From Sapria himalayana (Eukaryota > Streptophyta > Magnoliopsida > Malpighiales > Rafflesiaceae), in the NCBI GenBank assembly GCA_029783825.1, contig JAREIK010000385.1, forward strand, positions 248,001 to 312,000: 64,000 nt of DNA. The letters are read 5' to 3'. The translations under genes and the position numbers were made by a program. Under the pieces are notes generated by a model. That model had not been told where the DNA came from and made no database searches. It saw nothing but the letters and a program-made list of their open reading frames with translations. Shown here in pieces: positions 22,845 through 35,800 of the stretch; position 1 is the stretch's first letter; every line of letters starts with the position of its first letter.

Positions 22845-25800
22845 GTGAGTCCTCAATTCATGAACTTCTTTAAACTCTGAGCTTTCTAGCAATTCTTATG
22901 TTGTAAATGTTGAATCCCAGTTATGCGGATCGTGCCAATGCATACTGGACAGGATATTTCACAAGCAGACCAGCTTTGAAACGCTATATCAGGATGATGA
23001 GTGGGTACTTCATGGTACAGTGCTCGTTATTATCTATATTTGTGCCTATCTCCAACAGAAGCTTTCACTCCGTAATGTGTTGTAATTACCTAGTCAGGCA
23101 GCGCGTCAACTTGAGTTTTTCATGGGAAGAAATAATGAAGGGCCAAATACTGACTCGTTAGCAGATTCTTTAGCAATTGCTCAGCATCATGATGCAGTTA
23201 CTGGAACAGAAAAGCAGCACGTTGCCAATGATTATGCAAAACGACTATGGATAGGGCACATGGAGGTATTTTTATTTTTTATTTTTCCAATCAGACAAAA
23301 TTTTGAGAAATGTTATCTACTTGGTTGGAGTAAACCCAAGTATGTCTTGCTGCAGGCAGAAATGGTCGTCTCAATGTCACTTGGTTGCCTGACCGAATCC
23401 TTGAGTCCCAAATGTCACAACCCAGCTACATTGTTTTTGCAAGTGAGTCTCATGAAACACTAATTTTCCCTGTTCTCGGCTTGTATGTAGTGTCCATATT
23501 TATGATGATGCTCTTGCCACCTTCTTTTATCTATGTGCATGTTGTATCATCTCTTACACATTTGAAATATAATGTGATTTTGTTTTTCTAGTGTATTTAT
23601 ATTTAATATTTATATTTATCTTGGTATCACTCATCGAGGCAAACAAGGAACCACTATCACTATTCTACTAGTAGCCACCATTGGTTGTCAATTGATCATT
23701 GTTGTCATTGCATTGATGCTTTGGTCTTGATCTCCTTTTCCTTGGGAGTGGAATTTTTCTTTGATTTATTTTTCATATAGAAAGTAATTTATTTGATTAT
23801 TTTATGTCATATTTGATCATATTTTTAGTTTGAGTTCCAAAATTTTATTGTTCGTGTACAAGATTTCATGTTATTTGATCTAGAAGGATGTATTGCAATT
23901 GACATTAAGGCATCATAATGGTGATTTCACTTTTATGACTCGATTGGATCTAGGTCATAAAATTGAAAAACTTTTACTTGCACACTTATCTAATCTTTGT
24001 TGATTTGCATTAGAGTTTAGTAGCTTTTATTTGTTTATCTTATGTTTTAATTTATATGGTAGTATCCAACATGCGAGTTATCCAAACTTGAGCACATATA
24101 TTGAGAGTTTGATTTAATTTATATTGTTTTTATTTCTCTTTTATTATTTGGGAGCATGTGACTCGTGTGTTCTTCATAATCACACATATAAATATTGTAT
24201 TTATTTTATTTTATTTTTGTTTTGATGTGCTCCTTTCTCTCTCTCTCTCTCTCTACTGTTCAGCAAAAAACACTAACCTCTTGGTAGGTTTAACTTGGTA
24301 TTAGTGGGATTTTTTAGGTGAAGGAGCACCATTGCCGGGGTGCACGGGTAACAGCGCACCCTCTGGGAGCTATGGAAACAGTTATTGTCAGACGTCTGAT
24401 GACGCTTGAATGTGCATGAAAATCCTATTGTACAAGTATGATGTGATAGTGATGACACTAAAACATTCTTATGTGAAATTGCATAATATTTAAAGACTTA
24501 AAAAAAGGACAAATCAGTGTACCAACGTGGCGGCTACATTACAAACCCCGAATATTTAAGTTTTTTTTTTTTGTAATTTACAAAATCTTTAAGTTTTTTT
24601 TTTTTTTTTGAGTTTTTTGTAAAACATAGTATTTTGTATGTATGTTTTAATTTTATTATTACTCTTTTGTGTAGAAATGTATATTGCCTGTGGGACATCA
24701 CAAAGATAGAACTTAGAAGGATGTCTAGAATTTATATGCGATCACTGAGGATAACCCATTACAAATAGACAATGGATATTTTCTTCTTGGGCCACATTGG
24801 TGAGGATCTGGTTTGTGGCCCAAGATACGTAGACCGCTTATTGGAAGACCCACCTTAATTTGAGATTGAGATTAGTAAGTAGATGCGGGTTGATGCACAA
24901 CTACTAATGTACTTGTGGTAATTAATTGATCTTAATATATTGAGTGTATTTGACTCTTGTGGTAATTGTATGAGTGTTTGAGACATAACTGTTTCGATGT
25001 ATTTTTCAGGGACATTTTATTGGTACGATATTATTACTTAGTTGTGGATATGTAGATTTCTTGAGTAGGCTGAAGCGACTCACTATGCAACTTGGACTCA
25101 ACTATGGGTGAGGATTGTTGGAGCAATACCAGTATTGGTTGATCAGATGACATTGAGGAGATTTGAAAAGCAGGTTTATAGCATTATGTATATGCATTCG
25201 TTAGGAGAATGATATACTATTTTGCAAATATAAATTCTTGGGGAGAAGATACTTTCATCTCTATCGGAGATATATCAGAGAGTGACTTAGGCGGCTAAAA
25301 CTTTACTTAAATCAAGTAGAGTTCGTATGATTAGTCATAGTATTTTGGCATTTTCATTACACAACAATGATGCGAGAGCAAGGAGACCTAGCAGAGGTAT
25401 GTTGAGAGGTAGGAGAGTAGTAGTGACATTTTTTTTTTTTTGTGAAGTTAGGACATACTCGAGAAATGTGTTGAATGTTGTACCCTAAATTACCACAGAC
25501 TTTTCAAGGTTTATAGATTATACAATAGATCACTATACTTATTTAGGTTAGTTCTTCTATGACCACATCCATAGGTGAGATAGTAATGCTCTCATGGGAT
25601 GAGTACTCTATACTTTGATCTTTGGGTGTCAATGGATCACTTATATCTATATCCACTTTTTTTGTACTCATCACCTTAATTCTAATTGTTTGGTAGTAGA
25701 CTAATGGGCTAATACTTATGCTACAAGTAATCATACTATTTTAATTTTTTTATAGATTCTAGAGTATTTGATATTTTCATGAACAATGGTACTGTTATAT

Positions 25801-28800
25801 GAGCTAAGGGATATGGTAATATCAATTTTGATTATTTTATGTTGATACTTATTTTATATGTATAAGAGTTTTATCATAATTTATTTCAATTACTTACTTT
25901 AAGAAACAATAATATTATGACATTATTTTTTTTTGTCATGTATTTTTATCCAGGATCATCTAACTACTAGTATTTGAGGAGGTGAAGATTAAGCAATACA
26001 AATTATACCTTGTATTCTTGACTCATATTAATCCTTCTAGTTGTCGGTCTATTTTTGATATACTAGTGATTTACTCTATACTGGGTTATCCTTCACTAGA
26101 GAAAGAGAAGGTGAAGATCCTAGAGCCAAGAATTTGAGGAGTAACATATGTTGATTATGAGATATATCTGTTAGAAAAATATATTAGAGTTCCTTATCTG
26201 GTATGTTGGGGGGTACTAGGAGGGATCCATTTCATATAATTCACTTAGATATTTAGGAACCCTGTATGATGACTACGTATGATGATTTAAGATATTTTAT
26301 TATATTTATTGATGATTATATTTGATTTATATAATTATCAATGTTTAATGAAAGATTTTAATTTTTTCTATATTTTTATGAAATTTTATAAAAAAAATAA
26401 AAACTCAGCTTAAATATGATATTAATATGTTGAGAAATGATAATACATTAGAATATATTTCTTATAAATTTTTCATTTTTTCGAAGAGTATGAGATAATT
26501 CATCAAATATCCTATCTTGATACTCTTGCATAATATGGGATTGTGGAGAGGGTGAATCAATGTTTAGTTGAGATAGTTATGATACTCTTGCTTCATAGGA
26601 ATGTGCCTTTTTTTTTTTGGTTGAAGTAGTGTTAATCATTAACTTTCTAATTAATTGAATGTCATTTTTTATTCTTTCAAGTTGTATTATATTTTAATTC
26701 ATGTATCACAAAGACAAACTATTTTACATTTTATACAAAATTTTTAGGTCTACTCGTTTTGTTCAAGATCTCTTTTCAGGTAAGGAGAAGATAGTTGCAC
26801 GTGCCATCAAGTATGCATTTATTGGATACTCTAATACCTAGATGAAATGAGATATGTGTGTTACTTATTGGAGATTATGAGTATTATTAATAGTGCTTAT
26901 GATACATTCTTCAAGGATAAATTCTTTAAGGATTTGATACAAGAGAACGTATTTTTAGACATTATAGGAGTAGATTCATTTCATTGTCATGATATTAATC
27001 CATCAGAGGAGTAACGACTAACTCTGTTCATATACATGCACATGATATGACTAGCATGACTAATTTTGAAGAGAGTAGTGACACTTGTCATAAGACAGTG
27101 TTCCTTGGACAAGAGCCTAGTATAAGTGTTTCATAAGGCACAAGGTGTAAGTCCTCTCACAAGCGAGAGATGAGAGTTAAGAGACTTGATATTTCCAATT
27201 TTAAGATATATACGCATTGGATACCTCAACAATTCATTCTAGGCCAGTCTTCGACCATAATTCGGCTTGAAATATGACACTTGTCATATTATGACACTTG
27301 TCATAAGACAGTGTTCCTTGGACAAGAGCCTAGTATAAGTGTTTCATAAGGCACAAGGTGCAAGTCCTCTCACAAGCAAGAGATGAGAGTTAAGAGACTT
27401 GATATTTCCAATTTTAAGATATATACGCATTGGATACCTCAACAATTCATTCTAGACCAGTCTTCGACCATATTAGTGAATTCGGCTTGAAATAATGACT
27501 TGGATGTTTCGATTGTATTACGAAAGAAACAAATGATGTGTTTTACTTAAATTTCTTTATTCTTTTTTTGATATTATTTATTATAGTTTTTTATCCTCAC
27601 TTGGTAATAATAGGATTCTGGATATTTTTTCTGAGGCACTTAGTCATCCATGATGATGACATAATATGTTGAAAGAATTAAATGAAATCATATCTAATAA
27701 TATATAGGATCTTCTTCTAGAACCCATAGGTAAGTTAAATAATGAGATATGAATGAGTGTATAGGGACGATAAGCCACAACTATTATTTTTTAAAATGAT
27801 CTGAAAGGGTCCATAGGGTCGTAGGGAGAGTTTTTTCATTCAAACGGCAACCCAAAATTTTCTGACGTCAAGGGCATAATTTTATGAACACCAGATCACC
27901 AACCTGTAAAGAGAGTTCTCTTCATTTACCATCAGCTTGGGCTTTCATACGTGTTGAGCTCAATAGGGGTGTTGATGGAGTTCTTCTAAAGCAGTATCGT
28001 GATCCAAAAGTTGTTGATCTACCTTGAGAAAAATAAAAGAGCCCGCTTCATATTAGGAGAGACAGGGGATCCCACCCATAAACTATGCAGAAAGGTGTTG
28101 TTTTAGCAGCTGTATGGAATGGAAGTAAGTGTTATATTAATATTACTCCCATGGTAAATATCGAGCCCGATTCAAAACTTTAAGTAGGGGCTTCCATGCA
28201 CCGATTCAAAACTTCCATTTGGCCATCAGATTGAAGATGTTAAGCAGAACTGAGGCTGAGTGTTGTGCCTTGTAGTCGAAAGAGTTCTCCCCAACATTTA
28301 CCAAGGAAGAATTTGTCTCGATCTGAAACAATAGTGCAGAGTACTCCATGAAGATGCACACTTTCTTTAGCAAAAACTGTTGCTACAGTCGGTCCACTAC
28401 AACCAAGATAGCATCATATCTGTCAGATCTAGGCAGGCCTTGAATAAAATCAAAGGAAAAATCTTCTCATATCTGGTGAGGAATAGGCAAAGGCTGGAGT
28501 AGGCCAGCTGAGGCCTGGGGATAGAGTGGAATGTTTATTTCGTTGACACACCGAGCAAGCGGCCACATAAATAGTTTTCTTCATGCCTTGCCATTGCATT
28601 CTGGCTTCAGCTCTTTTGAGAATTTTTAAAGACTCCCGAATGGCCTCCTATGGGGCTGTCATGGCACTCATGTAGAAGTAGGGGAATCAAGGCTGAAGAG
28701 GATGGTAAAACTAGCCTATTTTTATAAAAAAGTCTGCCTTGAAATAGAGAAAACCCTGGAGCTGCAGGCTGGCTTTGAGGCGAGGCTTGCTGAATTAGGG

Positions 28801-31800
28801 ACAACTTGGGGTCCAGGGCAATTTCTTTGGGCAGATCTTCCAACTGCAGCACCCTTAATACAGATAGGTATAATAAAATAGCTTGGGAAGGAATGCAGGA
28901 TAGAGCATCAGCCACTCTGTTGGTGAAGCCTGGTTTGTAGTCAATATCAAAGGCGAAGGAATACCATTTTAATAATAATGACCCTCTCTTTTATTATCAA
29001 TAATAAATCATCTCTTTTGGTAGAGAAATACCATTTTTACAACATACATCTACCATTATCCCTTTTACACCCATCTTCATTTTTAAACCTATGGACTAGT
29101 ATCTTGGATTTTTAAAACCTTATCATATATTTAGAATTACAACATTTGTTTTGTACAAAAGTATATCTAGATACTGTTTTATCCCATTTTATCTAAAATA
29201 AACTTAGGTTTCAGCATTCTTTCTCCAGTTTTATCTGACCCATATTTTTATTTCTGAATGCTGTTCGGCCCTTTTATCAAACTTCTCGGCTATGTTCTAC
29301 GTTTCTTAACCAGCCCGTGCGTTATCTCCACCCGACCCAAATTCTTTCTCCTCATCCATGTGTCTTCGTCAAATAGCTACCTTCTCCTAGATAGATATTA
29401 GTTATATTATCAGTATAGTTGATCATATTCTAGACTCTCCTAGATAGATTCATATGAATATAATTTTAGGATTCTTAAGTATGTTAAGAAAGCTTCAAAC
29501 TAAGTGATTATGTTTAAAGATCATATGCATAGTCATATAAAAGTATATTTCGATCCTAGTTGGGCTTGTGCGATTACATAGAGGAGATCTGCCATAGGTT
29601 TTTATGTTATTTTTTGTAGATAACCTTGTTTCTTGGAAGTGAACGAGGTCAATAGTTGTTTCAATATCTAGTGTAGAGGCAAAATATAAAGATATAGTGT
29701 TAACTACTTGTGAGCTTCAATAGATCAATTACTTTATGGAGGAGCTTTATCTACTAGTTCAAAGATTGATTATACTTTACAATGATAGTCAGAAAAAAAT
29801 TAGGATTTGTGGTTCAATTGTTATTGCCTATGTACCTATCAATAATCAAATTATAGACATCTTCACAACAGCTCTTAGAAAATTATAAGTTTTTTTCATC
29901 TCTTTCAAGCTCAGGATTTGTGATCTCTTATTGTGAATTTTTTTACCACCTAATTTTCTTGGTTGGGTAATAACTCAAAAGCTAATGAATGAGAATGTCT
30001 TATTAATTGAGATCTGCAAGTATATAGATCGTACAAGTAATATAATGAATTTTTGTCTAAATATTGATTCCACATAGATTGCATCGGCACTTTGGTTATT
30101 CAACAATGAGACAACTCATTTTCAGTAAAATGGATATTTAAATTATTAAATAGTTTTAGGTCTATAGTTTATTCATTTAATCTATGTAATGCTCATTAAG
30201 TTTCTCAACTTATATTATATGACATATAACAAAATTTTGGGTGTTGTGCAATGATTTTTTTCTCTAATTCATATAAGTTAGTTGTAATTATTGAGATCAT
30301 CCCAATAATGGTTTTCTCGTAATTGTTTCCTTGGTACATCATCACCAAAATTTTGGGTGTTGTGCAATGAGACAATTCATCAGTGTTTGAGAGTTATTCA
30401 CAATCTCATATCTTTTAGGTAATTTCATTAACTATTATTAATTTTTACTTCGTATGCACATAATTATTCTCTGACTTCTGTTGTCATAAAGATAAATAAT
30501 TGATATGGTTTATAAGAATTTATACTTTCGGCTTGATAAGTATTATATTTACACAATTAATATATGTTTAATCCAAGTTTTACCAGTAGAAATCATACAA
30601 ATAAAAGTGACTCACAAGGGTTATCATCACCTTGCAAGTCACAATATATTTGTGTATGTCTAGCAGATTATCTGTTATTATCTTTTTTGATGATGATGAG
30701 ACTCTCATACTAAAGATGAATTGCTTAGAATAATATTATATATAATATTCATCTTAATTGAGAACTAATTTTTCTAAAATATATATAATGAATTGACATT
30801 TAAAAATATTCATATTTTTGTCTTTAAAGTATTATACTCATAATGATAAGGTTCAACTTATAAGCTTATCTTGTGAATTATGGTTGAAATGATTGTCACT
30901 TATTTTCAATCATATACATGAGTGAGCCTCATGATTTATCTATCACTGTCCACCATGATAATATTATATAAAAATAAACATATAAATAGTTAAAATTCTA
31001 ATTCAAGATCTATTTAATCACCATCAATCAATATTCATACATAAAATAAATTTAATAATTCATTTATTCATAAATAAAACTAATTCACATTACATATCTC
31101 AAATTATATATATCCTAGATCCACTCTATTTTAGTACAAAATCCTGAATCTATCCCTAGAGGAGAAATATTTGATAGTCATGCTCCCCAACTCTAGGGAT
31201 AAACATAAATCTTACATCATTTTCTTGCATGTGAAATCCCTAGGAAGTGAAAAGTTTACTTCTAGGGTTTGTTAGTTGTTGTGTTTTGCTTGTTGTGTGA
31301 GAAAGAAAAAGAAAAAATAAGAGATTTTTAAAATTTTTTATCTTATACTTTTATACTCAGATGACCTTAAATTACTCAAAATATAAGTAATAATTTTTAG
31401 AAAAAAAAAATTATAATTTTAGTTTTTATCTCTGACTTGAGATTATTACTTTAGAAAATAACTATAATTATATTTTATATTTTGATCTTTCTATAACATA
31501 AAGTCATTATACTGATAATTGACATGATTTAGGCTTAATTTCTCTAGAACATAAAGTTGTAACGATGTGAAATAATCATGATTTCGTACCTTTGTTTGTA
31601 GTTAATAATGGGCAATAGTGTTGGGATGTGGCCACAAGTGGATATGACTTCTCAAATTGTTATATAGCCATGAAGCTGTGTAAAGGCTGCAACTTTGGCA
31701 AATGGTCTTTTTTGAGATTTATATTGTCGTGTCATTGAGAAATAACTACTACATTGAGGTCTTTCGTGTATTGGTTGTGGCCATTTTGCTAGGAAATGGC

Positions 31801-32838
31801 CACAACACAAATGTTATCCATCATATCTCTAAGTATTTGTGACACTATGGATGGTCATGACACTGGTCTTTTCTTTCTTCATTTATTATGTTGTTGCAAT
31901 GTTATTAGAAAGTTGCAATATTGACACTTAGTTTGAGTGTACATCTCGTAGGTATACTTTCATTTGAGGACAAGATTCGTGACCTTGGAAATGGTCGTAC
32001 TCGAATAATATTTTCTGTAATATTTTGTATCCCAAAAGTCATTGTTCTAAATAATATTGTGATTTTGATATAAATAGTTATGACTATAATTTTTTATAAC
32101 TCAAAATTTATAGCTTTATAAGTAAAGTCATGGCTCTAATTCAACACTTTGGAGTCATATAAAGATGAAGTTACAAAGTTGTGAAATTTGTTGTAACCTT
32201 GAGTACCAATGGGCTACTTGATAGCTATTATAGAGAATTAATATTATAATTATTTAAATTTTCTGAGCTAAGTATAGTTGTAACTCCATAATAATATCAC
32301 AACCATTGAGAATATGTCGCTTAATGAAAAAAATATGCAAACGAGTTTATAGGATCATGGCACACAAGAATTGTCATAACTAATTAGATATAATTTTGAT
32401 CAAGAATTGATGTCAAAATTATGCAATACTAATTAATATATCCCTTCTGCTAAATATCTTTAAAAACTCATTAATTTCTAATTATTCATCAAATTTCTCT
32501 AAAATATTAAGACGTAAAAATAAACTTATATTGGCTTCATTTTTACATATACATATCATTATAAATCATCAAAATAAACAATAATATTTGTTAATTTGAA
32601 CTTTGAGTTCTTGTACAACCAGCTTGAAGGGCGTATTGAGTTTTGTTTATTTTATATTACTATTATTTCTCTTTTATGGCTTGGGAACACTTGACTTGCG
32701 TGTTTCCCCAAACAATATATAACATTTTTGTTGTATTTACATTTTGATTTTTCATTCTAATTATATTTGAGTTTTATGTTTTGACATGCTCCTTTTTTTG
32801 TCTCTCTTATTCACAAAAAACTCTAACCCCTTGGTAAG

Positions 32839-32882
<44 letters not shown>

Positions 32883-35800
32883 TTTAAGCATTAAATGAAA
32901 AATAATTTTTTTTTTATTTTTCTCTTCTTCCTCCACTCCTCAACCCTCAACGGAATCCTAAGGAGTTCAACTTGTACATGGTATTAGAGCTTTTGTGGTG
33001 GTGAATTGTGGCTGGTGCATGGTGATTGAGGTGGTGTCACATTGTGCGAGTGTCGGCGATAATGTGTGCTATTGATTGGCACTTGTAATTGTGGTGCTGA
33101 CTTTTGAAAAGTTATAGAAATGATGATGTGTGGATTCTTCTTCCATGTATGTGAGAATAGTGGATAGATAGTAATGGTGGACATGCATGATGATGTCGTG
33201 GTGATTCAGTAAGTGCACAATGTTCCTATGGTTGTTCATGCAACGGCACCAGTATAGTGCTATGATGATGTATAAATGAGGGATCATCAGTAGGGCTATG
33301 GTTCTGACAATGATTTTGTAGTAATTTAGTGTGTAGCAGCTTAGACAGTGGCTGATGTGGTGGTTTTTAAAGTGGTGCTGGTACAATTTTGTGATGGTGC
33401 TTTCATCATATTTTTGATTTGAAATCAAAGTTTAGGGTTTAAGGTTTAGAATTTATGGTATATGATTACTTAGGATTTAGTTTTGATATCGTGTGTTTGA
33501 ATTTTATTCTCTTAGGTACCTCTTATTGAAAAGATGACATAAAATAGTGTAGGATTATTGGGGATAACTCAATGAAAATTGAAGACGGGCACATGTTTAT
33601 TATAGTCTAATTCAATGAGGATTTGGTTCTTAAGCCAAGGGTATGTGGGATACTTTTTGGATGAGCTATCACAGACCATGTCAAATGCGCGGTTAGTGAT
33701 TGATGCATAGGTACTTGTCAATTTTTTGCAGTCAATTGACCTAAGTCTAACCAACGTATTTAATTCTTATCAAAGTGCAAGAAGATTTAAGACTTGACCA
33801 TGTTGATGTACTCATCTTAGACATTTTACTTGTATGACAATATTACTTAGCTGTTTACATCAAATATGTAATTATATTATGCGGCTTGAATACAATTGTA
33901 TTAAAGGTTTCATGGGGTAATACCAGCATTGATAGACTAGACTATGTTGAGGGGTTTGAGTGTTCAGATTCATAATATTATGTAGTTTTTTTTTTTGCAG
34001 AACCAAATCCTTAGTGATAAAATGCAAATAGTTTTTTTTTTGGAGATTTACTAGGGCGTTATTCAGGCATTTACATCTACACTTAGATTTTGTAGAGTTA
34101 GGATGACCAATTAGATTATTGTAGTATTTTTTTCACATAGTGGCATCGAGAGAGCAATTAAGGGTTTTCCGAGTGGGAGGAAACTAATAATGTGTTTTAT
34201 TTTGAGACATCAAGACATACCCGAGAGAGGTGTTATATATTGCATCCTGTGTTACAAAAGGATATATAGGGATACAGAGGGTGTAAAAAATGTTACCCGA
34301 TTTACTTAGGTTGGATATTTTTTATATCTACACCTACTAGTCTTATTATGCTTACTCGATAAGTATTCCAGACTTCTCTCTATGGATCGTACTAGTTCTA
34401 GACAAGAAACTCTAACATGTGTGATTCTTTTTTCTCATCACCTTACTTTGGATTCTTGATTTATAGAGGTAGAAGTTAATATTTATGTCATAGGAGATCA
34501 TATTTTTTTTTATAGAGTCTAGAATTTTTGATATTTTTATGACAATGTCAATATTGGATTTTTTTTTTTGGCATATATTCTCTTTGTATGCGAGTTTATC
34601 ATAATTTATTTTCAGTCATTTACTTTACTAAGCATTTGACTTAGAAATTTTTTTTCTTCTTATTGTGTTTCCATGCGAGATATGATGGACCAGGCATAGA
34701 CGTGGAAAACGTGCCTTGCTAGTTGGGCACAATTCAATTTTTGTAGCCTAGCCATGCCATTGTGTCATGCCGGCCACGTGGCCTGAATTCAATCCTGGGT
34801 CGTGCCCCATTCTTGCTGGGTTGAGTAGGTCCGAGTTTCAAATCCAGCATATGACTTACCTAGGCTAGCCTGGGTTAGCCATATGCTGTCGTGGGTGCCT
34901 TCAGGAAAGCCTGGATCGCTCCCTGGCTAGCCTAGGTGTTGAACAGGGCCAGCAGGCTAGCTTAATGGCCCCAATCTAGGATGCCTCGATCGATCAAGCC
35001 TCCATGCTAGTTTGGAGACCTTGGACCAATTGAGGCTGCATATTTGCATTTATATTATGTATATTATATATATATATATATATATAAACAAATTTTTTTA
35101 ATTTAAAAGTGCAGTACAATGTAAATTATAATACATTTAAAAAAAATTAAACATACTAAAAATGTAAATTCATAAAATATTAAAAAATGCAGAAAAAAAT
35201 GAGCTTATGATAAAACTTATGTTGATGAGTACTAACTAATGACTGTTGAATAATAATTACCATGACATCTGTCAGACTGTTATTTGTTTGATTCTGATTT
35301 TCATAGCTTCAAGTTTTGATTTACTCATATAATTCTTCATATAGTTGTAACGTCAGTGTTTTATGTTGAAGATTCATTTGTGCATCTTTCAAATCTTTAA
35401 AGCATGAAAAAATTTCAATAATATCTAATTGTAGTCTTGTCATCTTATCTGAAATAATATTTATCATCATAGAAAAAGTAGGCTCAGATATTATACTAAG
35501 TGTTGGGAGGGTCAATAGATTATCTGTCATTTTAGATAGTATTAGAAAAATAATTTAATATGATTTTTATTAATTCACAATATCAAAATTTTTCATATCA
35601 TTGTTAGATAAAATATGATAGTAATAGGTATTTATGTATCATGACAAGTCAAACCTACTATGTTGCACGGATACGGATACGGACACGGAGATACGACACG
35701 GCAGGATACGGGGACACGGCAAATTCTAAAAAACTAGGATACGGATACGACTAGGATACGTCATGATAAAAAAAATAAAATTAAAAATAAAAATTATTAA

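Larger units (their letters stand above)
24115..29950 (+). mobile_element. Decayed Ty1/copia element D
   Basis: The 5' LTR is about 24115-24295 (core GGGAGCATGTGACTCGTGTG) and the primer site is 24296-24308 (TGGTATTAGTGGG). The internal region holds a GGTG-type leader, gag remnants with a CCHC trace near 25440-25470 (LGHTRE then C) and a protease trace near 25745. Integrase traces at 26150-26520 include [13 protein letters not shown]. RNase H traces lie at 29440-29780. All frames are broken. A (TC)n run lies at 24236-24255. A gypsy fragment (27670-28980) interrupts the RT. The 3' LTR is not clearly delimited. Confidence 0.55.

Noticed and set aside
33069..33428. Minus-strand 119-codon frame rich in His, Ile and Thr
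   Set aside because: It is antisense to the GGTG-rich leader and gag start of copia E; low-complexity composition only.
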